A DNA stretch of 64,000 nucleotides, from contig JADFZQ010000002.1 in the NCBI GenBank assembly GCA_015232455.1, positions 186,001-250,000 on the forward strand, given 5' to 3'. Each line of letters begins with the position of its first letter. Position 1 is the stretch's first letter. This DNA comes from Desulfamplus sp. GTDB taxonomy: Bacteria; Desulfobacterota; Desulfobacteria; Desulfobacterales; Desulfobacteraceae. Under the pieces are notes generated by a model, which did not search any database, was not told the origin of the DNA, and worked only from the letters and a program-made list of their open reading frames with translations. A program made the translations under genes and the position numbers. Shown in pieces: positions 33,854 through 43,375 of the stretch.

Positions 33854-34987
33854 ATGAACATTAGACGATTAAAAGCGATTGCTAAAAAAGAGTTTATCCA
33901 CGTTATCAGAGATTGGAGAAGCCTTTTTCTTGCCCTTGCCATTCCAATTATCTTGATCCTTCTTTATGGCTACGCCTTAACTCTTGATTTAAGGCATGTT
34001 CCAACTGCTGTGTGGGATCAATCAAGAACTAATGTAAGTCGTGAACTTTTAACTCTTTTTCAAAGCTCACCCTATTTTTCAATAAAAGGATATTATTCAA
34101 GTTATCGTGAGATTGAACAAACATTAGAGAGAGGCAATGCAATGATTGCAATTATTATTCCTTCTGATTTTTCAGAGAAGATAAAATCAGGCAAAAGAGT
34201 TGCAATTCAAGTTATAGGAGATGGCAGCGATGCAAACACATCACGACTTGCAGTTGGTTATGCCTCAAGCGTGGGGCAGATTTTTGCATTAAATGTTATT
34301 GCAAAAGAGATGCTGTTGCAGGGAAAAGGGGAGTTTAAAGAGCCTATTGAGTTGGTTCAACGCTCTTGGTATAATCCTGACTTACGCAGTCAAAATGTTC
34401 TTGTGCCGGGCATTATTGCACTTGTTATGATTGTTGTTGCTGCAATGCTTACAAGCGTAACCATTGCACGAGAGTGGGAGACAGGGACAATGGAGCAGTT
34501 GATAAGCACTCCTCTTCGAGGTCCTGAGCTGATAATTGGAAAGGTTATTCCATACTTTATTATAGGAATGACAGATGTTGCCATTGCTGTTGCTATGGGA
34601 AAGTGGATTTTTAGAGTTCCAATAGTGGGTAATGCGGGACTGTTGTTTGCAATGTCTGCTCTATTTCTTACTGGTGCTTTGTTCTTTGGCATTACATTGA
34701 GCATTACACTTAAATCGCAAGTTTTAGCAAGTCAGATTGCAATTGTAGCTGGATTTTTACCAACTCTTATTTTAAGTGGTTTTGTCTTTGCAATTGAAAA
34801 TATGCCAATTCCAATTCAGTGCATAACATTTATTGTTCCTGCACGTTATTTTATCGCAATTTTAAGAGGAATATATTTAAAAGGTATTGGACTTGAAATT
34901 TTGTGGGTTGATGCTCTGTTTCTTGGTGTTTACACACTTATTATGATTGTTCGGGCGCATAAAAAATTTCAGTTTAAACTTGAGTAG
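33854..34987 (+). CDS. ABC-2 type permease (YbhS/YbhR-like)
   Basis: Inner membrane subunit of an ABC-2 exporter. 377 residues: the N-terminal motif MNIRRLKAIAKKEFIHVIRDWRSLFLALAIPIILILLYGYALTLDL, then a large periplasmic domain and about five membrane helices in the C-terminal half, including VLVPGIIALVMIVVAAMLTSVTIAREWETGTMEQLISTPL, the family signature. Start set at 33854, where CAGG lies about ten bases upstream and family proteins begin; the ATG at 33821 has no ribosome site. No nucleotide-binding subunit is adjacent, so it must borrow one or be non-functional. Confidence 0.9.
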   Translation: MNIRRLKAIAKKEFIHVIRDWRSLFLALAIPIILILLYGYALTLDLRHVPTAVWDQSRTNVSRELLTLFQSSPYFSIKGYYSSYREIEQTLERGNAMIAIIIPSDFSEKIKSGKRVAIQVIGDGSDANTSRLAVGYASSVGQIFALNVIAKEMLLQGKGEFKEPIELVQRSWYNPDLRSQNVLVPGIIALVMIVVAAMLTSVTIAREWETGTMEQLISTPLRGPELIIGKVIPYFIIGMTDVAIAVAMGKWIFRVPIVGNAGLLFAMSALFLTGALFFGITLSITLKSQVLASQIAIVAGFLPTLILSGFVFAIENMPIPIQCITFIVPARYFIAILRGIYLKGIGLEILWVDALFLGVYTLIMIVRAHKKFQFKLE

Positions 34988-34992
34988 TTATT

Positions 34993-35085
34993 GACCTCCT
35001 GCAAAATTTATTTATTTTTTTTACCCACAAAATTTATGTTTTATCAAATAAAATCAAGGGGTAAATCCAACTTCTGCAGGAAGTC
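34993..35085. repeat. Dispersed repeat, copy 2, with inverted termini
   Basis: GACCTCCTGCA at the left end and TGCAGGAAGTC at the right are near-perfect inverted termini (one mismatch). Read on the minus strand, the element matches 7529-7595 over its first ~45 bases. The size (93 bp) and structure fit a miniature inverted-repeat element. It sits downstream of nifB and after the ABC permease gene. Confidence 0.65.
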
Positions 35086-35114
35086 TATCTAATAGATGCC
35101 TTTGTATATTTTTA

Positions 35115-36413
35115 TCAGCCACACCCTACACCTAAACCGCTGCAACCACCTCCAATACACGATTTTTTTTGCCTTCCTTTTAATCTTGCAATATCTTTTT
35201 CATCTAAATTTTCTTCATAGACAAAAGGCAAAGCATCTTCAATAAAACCTGAAGCCTCTATCGGTTCAACGCCTGATTTCATTAAGACATCAAGAGGGTT
35301 TTGCCCTATACCACTTACAAGCACTGCCCGACAGTCGCCAAGAATCTTTGCAAGCTGATGCCAGCGGGTTATACCTCCACCACTTTCAGGGGCTTTTCGT
35401 TTTTCTACAAAACGGTAAGAACCTTCATACTGTTCCCAAATATGGAACACTTGTGCAGCTCCAAGATGCAGATTAATCAAGATTCCCTCTTGAGTAGCTA
35501 CAGCTACATAAGGACGTTGTTCCCCTAAAGATGGCTTGATTGTTGAGCAAGAAGAGAGGCATCCTCTAAACTCTTCTGTCCTATCATTCTCAAGAAGACC
35601 TACTGCATCTGCTCTGCATCTCGTACAGTGTCTCATCTGTGGAAGGTATTTTTCTGCCATGTTCTGAACCATTGACATCATCTCTTTATCTGGCTGTGGA
35701 ATATGGGCAAAAGGAGTATTTACGTTAGGAAACATTGCCATACAGTTAAAAAGGTCTGCTCCAAGTTCCTCCATTTTTGAGGCTACAACTTCAACATGAT
35801 GGTCGTTAATTCCAGGTATAACAATGCAGTTGATTTTAACCGTTATACCAACCTCTTTAAGCCTTTTGATTGCTTCTGTCTGCCTCTCAAGAAGCAATGA
35901 TGCACCCTGAACTCCTCTGTAAACTATATTTTTGTCATTTATACGGCTGTAAATCTCTTTCCCTATTTCAGCATCAACAGCACAAACTGTAATCGTAACA
36001 TGTGAGACTGCAATTTCTGCAAGCTCATCAATATAAGGGGCTATACCCATTCCGTTTGAAGAGACACATAGCAGCAGTTCAGGATAATTTTTACTTATAA
36101 GCCTAAGGGTTGCCATAGTCTCTTCTGGGTTTGCAAAAGGGTCTCCAGGACCTGCAATACCAGCTACTGAAATACGGGGTTCTTTTTCAAGAATTTTACC
36201 TACGTATATATTTGCCTGTTCAGGAGTCAAAATTGTGCTTGTAACACCGGGTCGAGATTCGTTTACACAGTCATATTTCCTATCGCAAAAATTGCATTTT
36301 ATATTGCATTTTGGGGCAACAGGAAGATGCACTCTTCCATATTTGCCTTTTGCATCAGGGTTGAAACATGGATGTCTCTCATAATTTTTTATATTATAAC
36401 TGTTTATATTCAT
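35115..36413 (-). CDS. nifB: Nitrogenase cofactor biosynthesis protein NifB
   Basis: Radical SAM enzyme that makes NifB-co, the [8Fe-9S-C] core of FeMo-co. The cluster motif is PKCNIKCNFCDRKYDC near residues 33-48, with upstream HPCFNPDAKGKYGRVHLPVAP. The C-terminal third is a NifX-like domain (VAVATQEGILINLHLGAAQVFHIWE). 432 residues. The last residues, CIGGGCSGLGVGCG, form an unusual Cys/Gly tail. ATG at 36413 with AGGA eight bases upstream. Last gene of the nif set, 28 bases after nifN, which implies one transcript. Confidence 0.97.
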   Translation of the reverse strand: MNINSYNIKNYERHPCFNPDAKGKYGRVHLPVAPKCNIKCNFCDRKYDCVNESRPGVTSTILTPEQANIYVGKILEKEPRISVAGIAGPGDPFANPEETMATLRLISKNYPELLLCVSSNGMGIAPYIDELAEIAVSHVTITVCAVDAEIGKEIYSRINDKNIVYRGVQGASLLLERQTEAIKRLKEVGITVKINCIVIPGINDHHVEVVASKMEELGADLFNCMAMFPNVNTPFAHIPQPDKEMMSMVQNMAEKYLPQMRHCTRCRADAVGLLENDRTEEFRGCLSSCSTIKPSLGEQRPYVAVATQEGILINLHLGAAQVFHIWEQYEGSYRFVEKRKAPESGGGITRWHQLAKILGDCRAVLVSGIGQNPLDVLMKSGVEPIEASGFIEDALPFVYEENLDEKDIARLKGRQKKSCIGGGCSGLGVGCG

Positions 36414-36441
36414 TTTAAATATCCTGTGAGAAGTGAGTATT

Positions 36442-37932
36442 TCACATATAGCTGTAGCCTACTGGCGAATCGTCCTGTTTTTTTGCGATAATTGTATTTG
36501 TGATAGCATCAAAAAGCATCTGTGCCCCGTGATAACCAAGATGGAGTATTCTCTGCCCTCCGATACGGTCATGGATAGGGAAACCTACCCTAATCAGTGG
36601 AACTCCCTTTTTTCTTGAAAAAGCATACCCTTTGCTGTGTCCAACCAAAATATCAATATCAAGATTTTCAGCTCTCTCTTCAATGTCATAAAAGTCAACA
36701 TCTTCGTAAACTTGAGGTAACGGAGCTAACCCTTCAACGACATTTGCAATCGCCTCATTCAACTGCCCGCTTTTACCACCAGAGGCACAAATAACTGGCT
36801 TAATTCCAATTTCTACGAGAAAAGAGGTGAGTCCCACGACCAAATCCTCCTCACCATAGACAATAGCACGTTTTCCAGATAAATATTTATGACCATCAAC
36901 CATTGCATCAACAAGTCTGCCTCTTGCTGAACTGTAACGTGCTGGAATCTCTCTTTTGCTTATCTGTTCAAGTTTATCCATAAGTTTGTCAGTTTCTCTT
37001 ATTCCTATTGGAAGAGATGTCCGATAAAGAGGGGTGCCATACATTTGGGCAAGAACGGTTCCAGCAGACTCCTTTGGCAATGTAGAGCCACATTCAATTG
37101 TGATTTTGGCTCCACCCATCTTTTTTATATTTTCAATAGGTGTGCCTCCAGAGGGAATGAGCGGATAATCGTTTAACGCCTCACCATCAAGAGATTCTGA
37201 ATAATCAGGAAATAGCGTGAAAGGTATTCCAAAATCAGTTAAAACCTCCTTTAGATAGCGAAGATCAGCAGCAGAAACAAACCCCGGCATAAAATTCACA
37301 GTTTTATTGGTCACTTCAGGAGCAGTAAACGCATCGTTTAAAGTATGATTCTCATCTGGTAACACGTTAATTTCATTGATCAAAGCAACTGGTTCTGTTA
37401 GCTGTTCAACTACTGCTTTAAGTGCTGCGTGAAAACCCTCCATGTGTGTTCCTGAGTAGCTTGGAGTAGAGACAGAGATAATATATGGTTCTCGTTTACT
37501 CTCCTTATCTATCTCTGGTTTTACTAACTTAAATGAATTTTCGTTGTTACACGATTTTTCGCCTTTACAGAACTCAGCCTCATATTCGCTTATAATTCTC
37601 TTTACATCATCGCCAATAGTCTCTGTAAGGCAGGTTGTAGCAACACCTATGAGTTGTGGGTTATACTTTTTTGTAACATTCTTGAGTCCAAGTTTTAGAT
37701 TTGCAGAGCCTCCGTAAACAGCATGTTTTTCGCCAAGAGATGAAGATGCAATATCAATAGGCTCGTTAAAGTGGCTTATTATGTAGCGGCGCATATATGT
37801 AGCACACCCTTGTGAACCATGAAGAAAAGGAACTGCTCCTTCAATACCACGAAACGCAAGGCTTGCTCCAAGTGGTTTGCACAATTTACACGCATTTGTT
37901 GTAGATGTGTATGATGGCGGCATTTTGCTCAT
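36442..37932 (-). CDS. nifN: Nitrogenase iron-molybdenum cofactor scaffold NifN
   Basis: Partner of NifE in the NifEN scaffold on which NifB-co is matured to FeMo-co. 496 residues, homologous to NifK: it opens with ACKLCKPLGASLAFRGIEGAVPFLHGSQGCATYMRRYIISHFNEPIDIASSS. The conserved CLTETIGDDVKRII appears near residue 90, and SVSTPSYSGTHMEGFHAAL near 148. A modest Asn/Glu/Lys-rich segment is near residues 110-130. ATG with AGGAG seven bases upstream; the start overlaps the nifE stop by four bases, so the two scaffold subunits are made in coupled amounts. Confidence 0.96.
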   Translation of the reverse strand: MSKMPPSYTSTTNACKLCKPLGASLAFRGIEGAVPFLHGSQGCATYMRRYIISHFNEPIDIASSSLGEKHAVYGGSANLKLGLKNVTKKYNPQLIGVATTCLTETIGDDVKRIISEYEAEFCKGEKSCNNENSFKLVKPEIDKESKREPYIISVSTPSYSGTHMEGFHAALKAVVEQLTEPVALINEINVLPDENHTLNDAFTAPEVTNKTVNFMPGFVSAADLRYLKEVLTDFGIPFTLFPDYSESLDGEALNDYPLIPSGGTPIENIKKMGGAKITIECGSTLPKESAGTVLAQMYGTPLYRTSLPIGIRETDKLMDKLEQISKREIPARYSSARGRLVDAMVDGHKYLSGKRAIVYGEEDLVVGLTSFLVEIGIKPVICASGGKSGQLNEAIANVVEGLAPLPQVYEDVDFYDIEERAENLDIDILVGHSKGYAFSRKKGVPLIRVGFPIHDRIGGQRILHLGYHGAQMLFDAITNTIIAKKQDDSPVGYSYM

Positions 37933-39326
37933 GGCTTTTCTCCTTTGTTAATTCTTTCCACAAGTCCAACGTCAAACTCTCTTTTTGTTCTTCTTGGCAC
38001 AAACTTCCAGACAGGACTCATTACAGAGGTGTAAACTTCTTTGGCAAAATTTAGCATTCCTTGAAATCCTGCCAACATCTCTTTACGTTCATGGTTGTGG
38101 TCGCAAAAGGCAACTCCAAGTTTATAGGCGATTGGTCTCTCTTTTACCCCCCCTACAAACACATCAACATCTTTTTCTTTAAGAAAAGAAGAAAGTTCAA
38201 GAGGGTTGGAGTCATCTACAATAATTGTTCCTTGGTCTGTTATCTCCTGCAACTCCTCGTAATCTTCCTTTGTACCTGTTTGAGAGCCAACCATCACAAC
38301 GTCCATGCCTATTGTCCTAAAGGCTTTTACAAGAGAAAACGCCTTAAAAGCTCCTCCAACGTATATTGCAGCTTTTTTACCCTTTAATGCTGCCTTATAT
38401 CTGTTGAGTTCTGGCATAATCTTCTCAATTTCGCTTCTTACAAGAGATTTTGCTTTATCCATAATAACAGGGTCTTTGAAAAATTCTGCTACATCGTAAA
38501 GTGCGTCAGCCATATCTTCAATACCAAAATAGGAAACTCGCACAGATGGGATACCAAAATCTCTTTTCATCATATTAGCAAGCTCCATTGTGGCACCAGA
38601 ACATTGCACAACATTCAAAGAGGCACCATGGGCACGCCGAATATCGTCAACACGTCCGTCTCCCGTGATTTTAGCTACAACCTCAATTCCTATCTTGTTA
38701 AAATATTCTTGAATGAGCCATATTTCGCCAGCAAGGTTAAAGTCTCCAAGTATGTTGATGCTGTGAGGAGAAATGGCTGTTGTATCGCCTGTCCCAACTA
38801 ATTTGAACATTGCATCGCAAGCAGCCTGATACCCTTCTCGCTTGTTGCCCTTAAATCCCTCTGACATTACAGGAAGAACAGGTATCCCTTTTTCTTTGCT
38901 GACTCGATTGCAGACCGCCCCCATATCATCGCCAATAATTCCAACAATACAGGTAGAATAGACAAATGCAGCTTTTGGTGAATGGCGGTCAATAAGCTCA
39001 ATAAGAGCATTATAAAGTTTTTTTTCGCCACCAAATATAACGTCCATCTCCTGAAGATCAGTTGAAAAAGAGAGCCTGTGAAGCTCAGGTCCTGATGAAA
39101 GGGCACCGCGTATATCCCATGTATAAACTGCACACCCAATTGGTCCATGCACTAAATGGAGAGCATCGGCTATTGGATAGAGTACAACTCTTGAGCCGCA
39201 AAATACACAAGCACGCTGACTGACTGCACCTGCAAGGCTCTCCTTGTTGCATTCAATGCTGAATGGTTCTTTTCCCTTACGGTGTATTTGGCTCTCTCTC
39301 TCTCTTAAAACGGCTGATGCTTTCAT
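37929..39326 (-). CDS. nifE: Nitrogenase iron-molybdenum cofactor scaffold NifE
   Basis: Alpha-like subunit of the NifEN scaffold. The P-cluster-like Cys region reads RACVFCGSRVVLYPIADALHLVHGPIGCAVYTWDIRG. Further NifE/NifD signatures: VYSTCIVGIIGDDMGAVCN and NVVQCSGATMELANMM. Start set at ATG 39326, nine bases after AAGGA; the longer frame begins at a GTG (39344) inside the end of the GNAT gene. That gives 465 residues, normal for NifE. The end overlaps nifN by four bases. Confidence 0.96.
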   Translation of the reverse strand: MKASAVLRERESQIHRKGKEPFSIECNKESLAGAVSQRACVFCGSRVVLYPIADALHLVHGPIGCAVYTWDIRGALSSGPELHRLSFSTDLQEMDVIFGGEKKLYNALIELIDRHSPKAAFVYSTCIVGIIGDDMGAVCNRVSKEKGIPVLPVMSEGFKGNKREGYQAACDAMFKLVGTGDTTAISPHSINILGDFNLAGEIWLIQEYFNKIGIEVVAKITGDGRVDDIRRAHGASLNVVQCSGATMELANMMKRDFGIPSVRVSYFGIEDMADALYDVAEFFKDPVIMDKAKSLVRSEIEKIMPELNRYKAALKGKKAAIYVGGAFKAFSLVKAFRTIGMDVVMVGSQTGTKEDYEELQEITDQGTIIVDDSNPLELSSFLKEKDVDVFVGGVKERPIAYKLGVAFCDHNHERKEMLAGFQGMLNFAKEVYTSVMSPVWKFVPRRTKREFDVGLVERINKGEKP

Positions 39327-39340
39327 CGTCATATTTCCTT

Positions 39341-39868
39341 TCACACTGTCCGATATTTTCTCAGACAGATCATATTTGTAGTATGCCAGCCAAGGCTGGC
39401 ATAAAATGAAATTGCTCTTTTGTTGCGTTGATCAGCAAGAAGCTGCATTCGGTTCACACCCTTTTGATCTGCCCATTCTGCCATAGCGGTAACAAGACTC
39501 TTTCCGATCCCGAATCCCTGAAAATCCTCTGCCACAACCACATCTTCAATCAAAAGTGAGTGAGTTCCCTCGGCAGTTGAAACAGTTAGCTGACCCGAAC
39601 ACATACCAACTACCTTCCCATATTCTGCTGTATCATAAGAAATAGTCATCTCTTGTGGTGTAACTTTCATAGTATGAGATAATTCTGCTACAAGAACGAT
39701 GCATTCTGGATTGCCGAGCATCATTTCAAGACCTTTTCTCTGCTTTTTTGCATCAAAATGAAAATCATCTTCAATGCTGAAAAGTAGTTGTAGCAAAGAG
39801 ATCAGGCTGTCAATATCTTGGGAATTTGCAGTCCGTATGCAAACAGAATGGTTGCTGTCAAATTTCAT
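39341..39868 (-). CDS. GNAT acetyltransferase inside the nif operon
   Basis: 175 residues with the GNAT fold. The acetyl-CoA loop is seen in LLIEDVVVAEDFQGFGIGKSLVTAMAEWADQKGVNRMQLLADQRNKRAISFYASLGW, where QGFGIGKS matches the Q/RxxGxG/A pattern. The N-terminal half (DIDSLISLLQLLFSIEDDFHFDAKKQRKGLEMML) is helical and typical of the family. It lies between the ferredoxin gene and nifE, with short gaps of 15 and 14 bases, so it is cotranscribed with nitrogenase genes. Substrate unknown. An amino acid, polyamine or protein target connected to nitrogenase is possible. Confidence 0.85.
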   Translation of the reverse strand: MKFDSNHSVCIRTANSQDIDSLISLLQLLFSIEDDFHFDAKKQRKGLEMMLGNPECIVLVAELSHTMKVTPQEMTISYDTAEYGKVVGMCSGQLTVSTAEGTHSLLIEDVVVAEDFQGFGIGKSLVTAMAEWADQKGVNRMQLLADQRNKRAISFYASLGWHTTNMICLRKYRTV

Positions 39869-39883
39869 ATAATGAGTCTCTTC

Positions 39884-40183
39884 TTATATGATATACTCTT
39901 TGGCAGGCTTTCCATCTTCAATGCTATCTAAAATAGCATCAATAACGCTCTTGCTATCTACGCCCTTGAACCACCAATTATTGGGTTGCACCACCATGAT
40001 AGGTCCAGCCTCACACTGTTTTAGGCAGCCTGTTGCCACAACCTGCATATCAAGCCCTCTGTCAAGAATTTCCTCTTCAATATATTGCAAAAAACCATCT
40101 GTCTGTTTATGACAGATCCCTTTGGGATCACCTTTAACTCTAAAGCTTTGACATACAAGTATCTGTTTTTCAGGAATAGCCAT
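39884..40183 (-). CDS. Thioredoxin-like [2Fe-2S] ferredoxin of the nif operon
   Basis: 99 residues. Thioredoxin-like ferredoxin family: Cys ligands are in ILVCQSFRVKGDPKGICHK (C10 and C24) and ATGCLKQCEAGPIMVVQPNNWW (C53 and C57). Such ferredoxins, for example FdI-type Shethna proteins in Azotobacter, are common next to nif genes; proposed roles are electron transfer or nitrogenase protection. Position between nifK and the GNAT gene puts it in the nif transcript. The two final Trp residues in PNNWWFKG are typical of this group. Confidence 0.9.
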   Translation of the reverse strand: MAIPEKQILVCQSFRVKGDPKGICHKQTDGFLQYIEEEILDRGLDMQVVATGCLKQCEAGPIMVVQPNNWWFKGVDSKSVIDAILDSIEDGKPAKEYII

Positions 40184-40285
40184 CTTAAACCTTCCTCTTT
40201 TACATTTAGATTTAATTATAACTTTATCGTTAAAATAAAATTTTAACGATTTTAATTAACACCATCTTTAAAGCATTTGGGCTAC

Positions 40286-41659
40286 TTAGAATACAAGTTC
40301 AAACTTTTCTTCAGGTGCATCACGATCAGTTCTGTCAAGAAGAGAAGATAGTATTTTCTCTAAAATTCGTATTCCACCTTTGTATCCCACTGTCGGGAAA
40401 TATTGGTGTCCCTGGCGATCAAGAATCGGAAAGCCCCACCGTACTAACGGAATGTCCTCGTCTCGTGAAATATACTTGCAGTAGGTGTTGCCAATGATAA
40501 GATCAACAGGATCGTTCTTTATCCACTGATGAAGAAGGAACATATCTCCTTGAGCCTTAACCTTTACAGGAAATGGAGACTCTTTTGTAATCTCTTTAAT
40601 ACGTCTCTCAAATCTTTTGCCCGGTGTTCCAGTTATCACATAAACAGGACACATATCTATTGACATAAGAAATTCAGCCATTGAGATAAGTTGATCAGGG
40701 TCTCCCACGATAGCCACCTTTTTGTGATAAAAATATTGGTGCATATCTGAAATAAAATCAATAAGTTGCCCTCTTTCGTCTGTTATCTCTTCTGGAACTG
40801 TGGTACCTCCAACTGTTCTAAGGGCATTGATAAATCTATCTGTGGCTTTAAGCCCAAAAGGCATATCCAAAATAGAGCATGGAACTTTATGTTTTGTGTC
40901 CAAAAGCCGTGCCGCATCTGCTGAACACCACTCTCCAAGTGCAAGAGTTCCGATTGCATTTGCACACCCTTTAAGCTCTGCTACGGTTGTTCCTCCTTTT
41001 GGAAACATTGTATATTCCCCAGATAGAGGACTATTTAGCACTCCTGATGTATCTGGAAATAGAGTTATATCAACTCCTATCATAGCTGCAATTCTTTTAA
41101 TCTCTTCCATATCGCAAGGCTCAACCCAACCTGGTATTATGTTGACTTTGCCATTTTTTTTACCTGTTGGCTCTGCCATATCAGCCATTGTTTTTACCAT
41201 GGTTGAAAAACCTGTTACATGAGAACCCACATAACTTGGAGTTGAAGCACCTATAACAATCTTGCCTTCTGGTGTATTTCCTTCATCTATTGATTTCTTC
41301 ATAATCTGCGGAAGATCATCACCAATAGTCTCTGATAAACATGTAGTATGAACTGCTATAATTTCAGGGTTATAAACGCTAAATATTGTGCTTATCGCCT
41401 GAAGAAGATTTGCCTGCCCTCCAAAGACAGAAGACCCTTCTGTAAATGAACTTGTGGCAGCAGAAATCGGCTCTTTATAGTGTCTTGTTAAAGTGCTGCG
41501 ATGATAGGCACAGCACCCTTGTGATCCGTGACTGTGGGGCAGACAGCCGTGAATGCCGAGAGCTGCATACATCGCCCCTATTGGTTGGCATGTTTTTGCC
41601 GGATTTATCGTCAAAGCAGTTCGCTCTGATATCTCTTTTGGTGTATGTCTAAGTAACAT
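40286..41659 (-). CDS. nifK: Nitrogenase molybdenum-iron protein beta chain NifK
   Basis: Beta subunit of dinitrogenase; shares the P-cluster with NifD. P-cluster Cys regions: NPAKTCQPIGAMYAALGIHGCLPHSHGSQGCCAYHRSTLTRHYKEP, near residues 19-64. CLSETIGDDLPQIMK and GASTPSYVGSHVTGF are diagnostic. 457 residues, the short form that lacks the N-terminal extension of the proteobacterial group I enzyme; this is usual for group II/III nitrogenases of anaerobes. 75 bases after nifD, with a weak ribosome site. Confidence 0.97.
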   Translation of the reverse strand: MLLRHTPKEISERTALTINPAKTCQPIGAMYAALGIHGCLPHSHGSQGCCAYHRSTLTRHYKEPISAATSSFTEGSSVFGGQANLLQAISTIFSVYNPEIIAVHTTCLSETIGDDLPQIMKKSIDEGNTPEGKIVIGASTPSYVGSHVTGFSTMVKTMADMAEPTGKKNGKVNIIPGWVEPCDMEEIKRIAAMIGVDITLFPDTSGVLNSPLSGEYTMFPKGGTTVAELKGCANAIGTLALGEWCSADAARLLDTKHKVPCSILDMPFGLKATDRFINALRTVGGTTVPEEITDERGQLIDFISDMHQYFYHKKVAIVGDPDQLISMAEFLMSIDMCPVYVITGTPGKRFERRIKEITKESPFPVKVKAQGDMFLLHQWIKNDPVDLIIGNTYCKYISRDEDIPLVRWGFPILDRQGHQYFPTVGYKGGIRILEKILSSLLDRTDRDAPEEKFELVF

Positions 41660-41734
41660 GGCAATACCTGTATTTTGCTTTATTATTTATATTGGTTATA
41701 GCTTTAAAATTAAATCGTGAATACAATCCAACTC

Positions 41735-43375
41735 TTATTCCCATACATAAGTTGCTGAAAGTTCTGGACTTTCTTCCCACGGAGCTTTCATAAGGCTCCA
41801 CACTTTGCTGTTTACCAACCTGTCGATCTCTTGATAGAAATTAATCGCTCCTTTAAATCCTGCATAAGGACCTCCAGAGTCATAACTGTGAAGCTGTTTC
41901 ATAGGAATGCCCATCTTTTGAATTGAAAATTTCTCCTTTATACCAGCACAAAAAATATCTGGCTTCATCAGTTGCACTAATCGTTCAGCTTCATATTGGT
42001 TGAGATCATCAATGACAATACTTCCTGACTCCATATCAGGATTGAGACCTTCATAATGTTTAAATTTAAGACCTTTTTCTTCCAAAGAAATCTTTTCATC
42101 TTCGCTCTTACGAGGCTTGTACAGTGAAGGGTCTGGTTCAACAAAAATCTCCTCAATATTTCTGCTGTCAGCATCAACTTTAAGATTTGGAAGAACTTGA
42201 CGCCCCTCATAATCATCACGATGTGCAAACTCATATCCTGCTGAGAGAACCTTCATACCCATCTCTTTAAAAAGCTCTTGATAGTGGTGTGCTCTTGAGC
42301 CTCCAACAAACATCATCGCTTTTTTGCCTTCAGTTCTTGGATAGACATCTTTACGGATAGCCTCTACAGATGGCATCTCTTCTGCTATTACCTTTTCGAC
42401 CTGTTCTGAAAGAGCGTCATCTTCAAAATACTGTGCTATTTTCCTTAAAGATTTTGCAGTTGCATTAGCTCCGATAAAGTTTACCTTGATCCAAGGAATG
42501 CCGTATTTTACCTCAAGCATGTCAGCAACATAATTGATCGAACGGTGGCACATTACACAGCTTAAATCTGCCTGATTTGCAGAGGCAAATTGATCGTAAG
42601 TGGAATTTCCTGAAAATGTGGCGATATTTGTGATTCCGCACTTTTTAAGAATACGGTCAATTTCAAAGCCATCTCCGCCTATGTTATATTCTCCAAGAAG
42701 GTTAATCTTGTATTTATCCGTTTTTTCAGTTGGAGAAGTTCCTACAATATGGGTAAACACCTGATTGTTGGCAATATGATGTCCTGCTGACTGGGATACA
42801 CCTTTGTAGCCTTCGCAACTAAATGCAAAGACATTGCAATCTCCAAATTTATCTTTCATTCTTTTGGCTACTGCATGAATATCATCACCTATCAATCCAA
42901 CAGGACAGGTTGCGAAAACAGCAATGCTTTTTGGATGAAAGAGGTCATAAGCCTCTTGAATGGCAGCAGCAAGTTTCTTCTCTCCACCAAAAATAATGTC
43001 TGAGTCTTGCATATCAGTTGACATGCAGTAGGTGATAAAGTTCTCATTTTTCTCTCCCGATGCACTTGTCTGGTTACGCCTTGTCAGCCAAGCATAAAAA
43101 CTGCACCCAATCGGACCATGCACAAGATTTACAATATCGCTTGTTGGTCCCATAATAACGCCTTTGCAGCCAGCGTAAGTGCAGCCACGCATTGTTATGA
43201 TGCCCGGGATTGTCCTTACATTTGCCATAATTTCTGGAGGTGCAGAGTTCTCCTGAGCCTCATTGATAAGTATCTGTTTAGCACGTTTACGGGCAACCTT
43301 TGGCGGGTATTGTTTCAATAACTCTGTTTTTACATCCACAGGTTTCCATTCAACCACTTTCTTTGTTTTTGGCAT
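41735..43375 (-). CDS. nifD: Nitrogenase molybdenum-iron protein alpha chain NifD
   Basis: Alpha subunit of dinitrogenase; holds FeMo-co. The P-cluster Cys region is TMRGCTYAGCKGVIMGPTSDIVNLVHGPIGCSFYAW. The FeMo-co Cys ligand lies in LSCVMCHRSINY, and the His ligand in LHSYDSGGPYAGFKGAINFYQEID near the C-terminus. 546 residues, longer than the Azotobacter protein through an insert in the second half (LKFKHYEGLNPDMESGSIVIDD region), as seen in anaerobe-type NifD. Start set at ATG 43375, seven bases after AGGAG; an immediately upstream GTG is also in frame. Confidence 0.98.
   Translation of the reverse strand: MPKTKKVVEWKPVDVKTELLKQYPPKVARKRAKQILINEAQENSAPPEIMANVRTIPGIITMRGCTYAGCKGVIMGPTSDIVNLVHGPIGCSFYAWLTRRNQTSASGEKNENFITYCMSTDMQDSDIIFGGEKKLAAAIQEAYDLFHPKSIAVFATCPVGLIGDDIHAVAKRMKDKFGDCNVFAFSCEGYKGVSQSAGHHIANNQVFTHIVGTSPTEKTDKYKINLLGEYNIGGDGFEIDRILKKCGITNIATFSGNSTYDQFASANQADLSCVMCHRSINYVADMLEVKYGIPWIKVNFIGANATAKSLRKIAQYFEDDALSEQVEKVIAEEMPSVEAIRKDVYPRTEGKKAMMFVGGSRAHHYQELFKEMGMKVLSAGYEFAHRDDYEGRQVLPNLKVDADSRNIEEIFVEPDPSLYKPRKSEDEKISLEEKGLKFKHYEGLNPDMESGSIVIDDLNQYEAERLVQLMKPDIFCAGIKEKFSIQKMGIPMKQLHSYDSGGPYAGFKGAINFYQEIDRLVNSKVWSLMKAPWEESPELSATYVWE

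Noticed and set aside
40800-41222. Plus-strand open frame of 140 residues opposite nifK
   Set aside because: Antisense shadow of a strongly conserved nif gene, with no ribosome site and no recognisable protein features.
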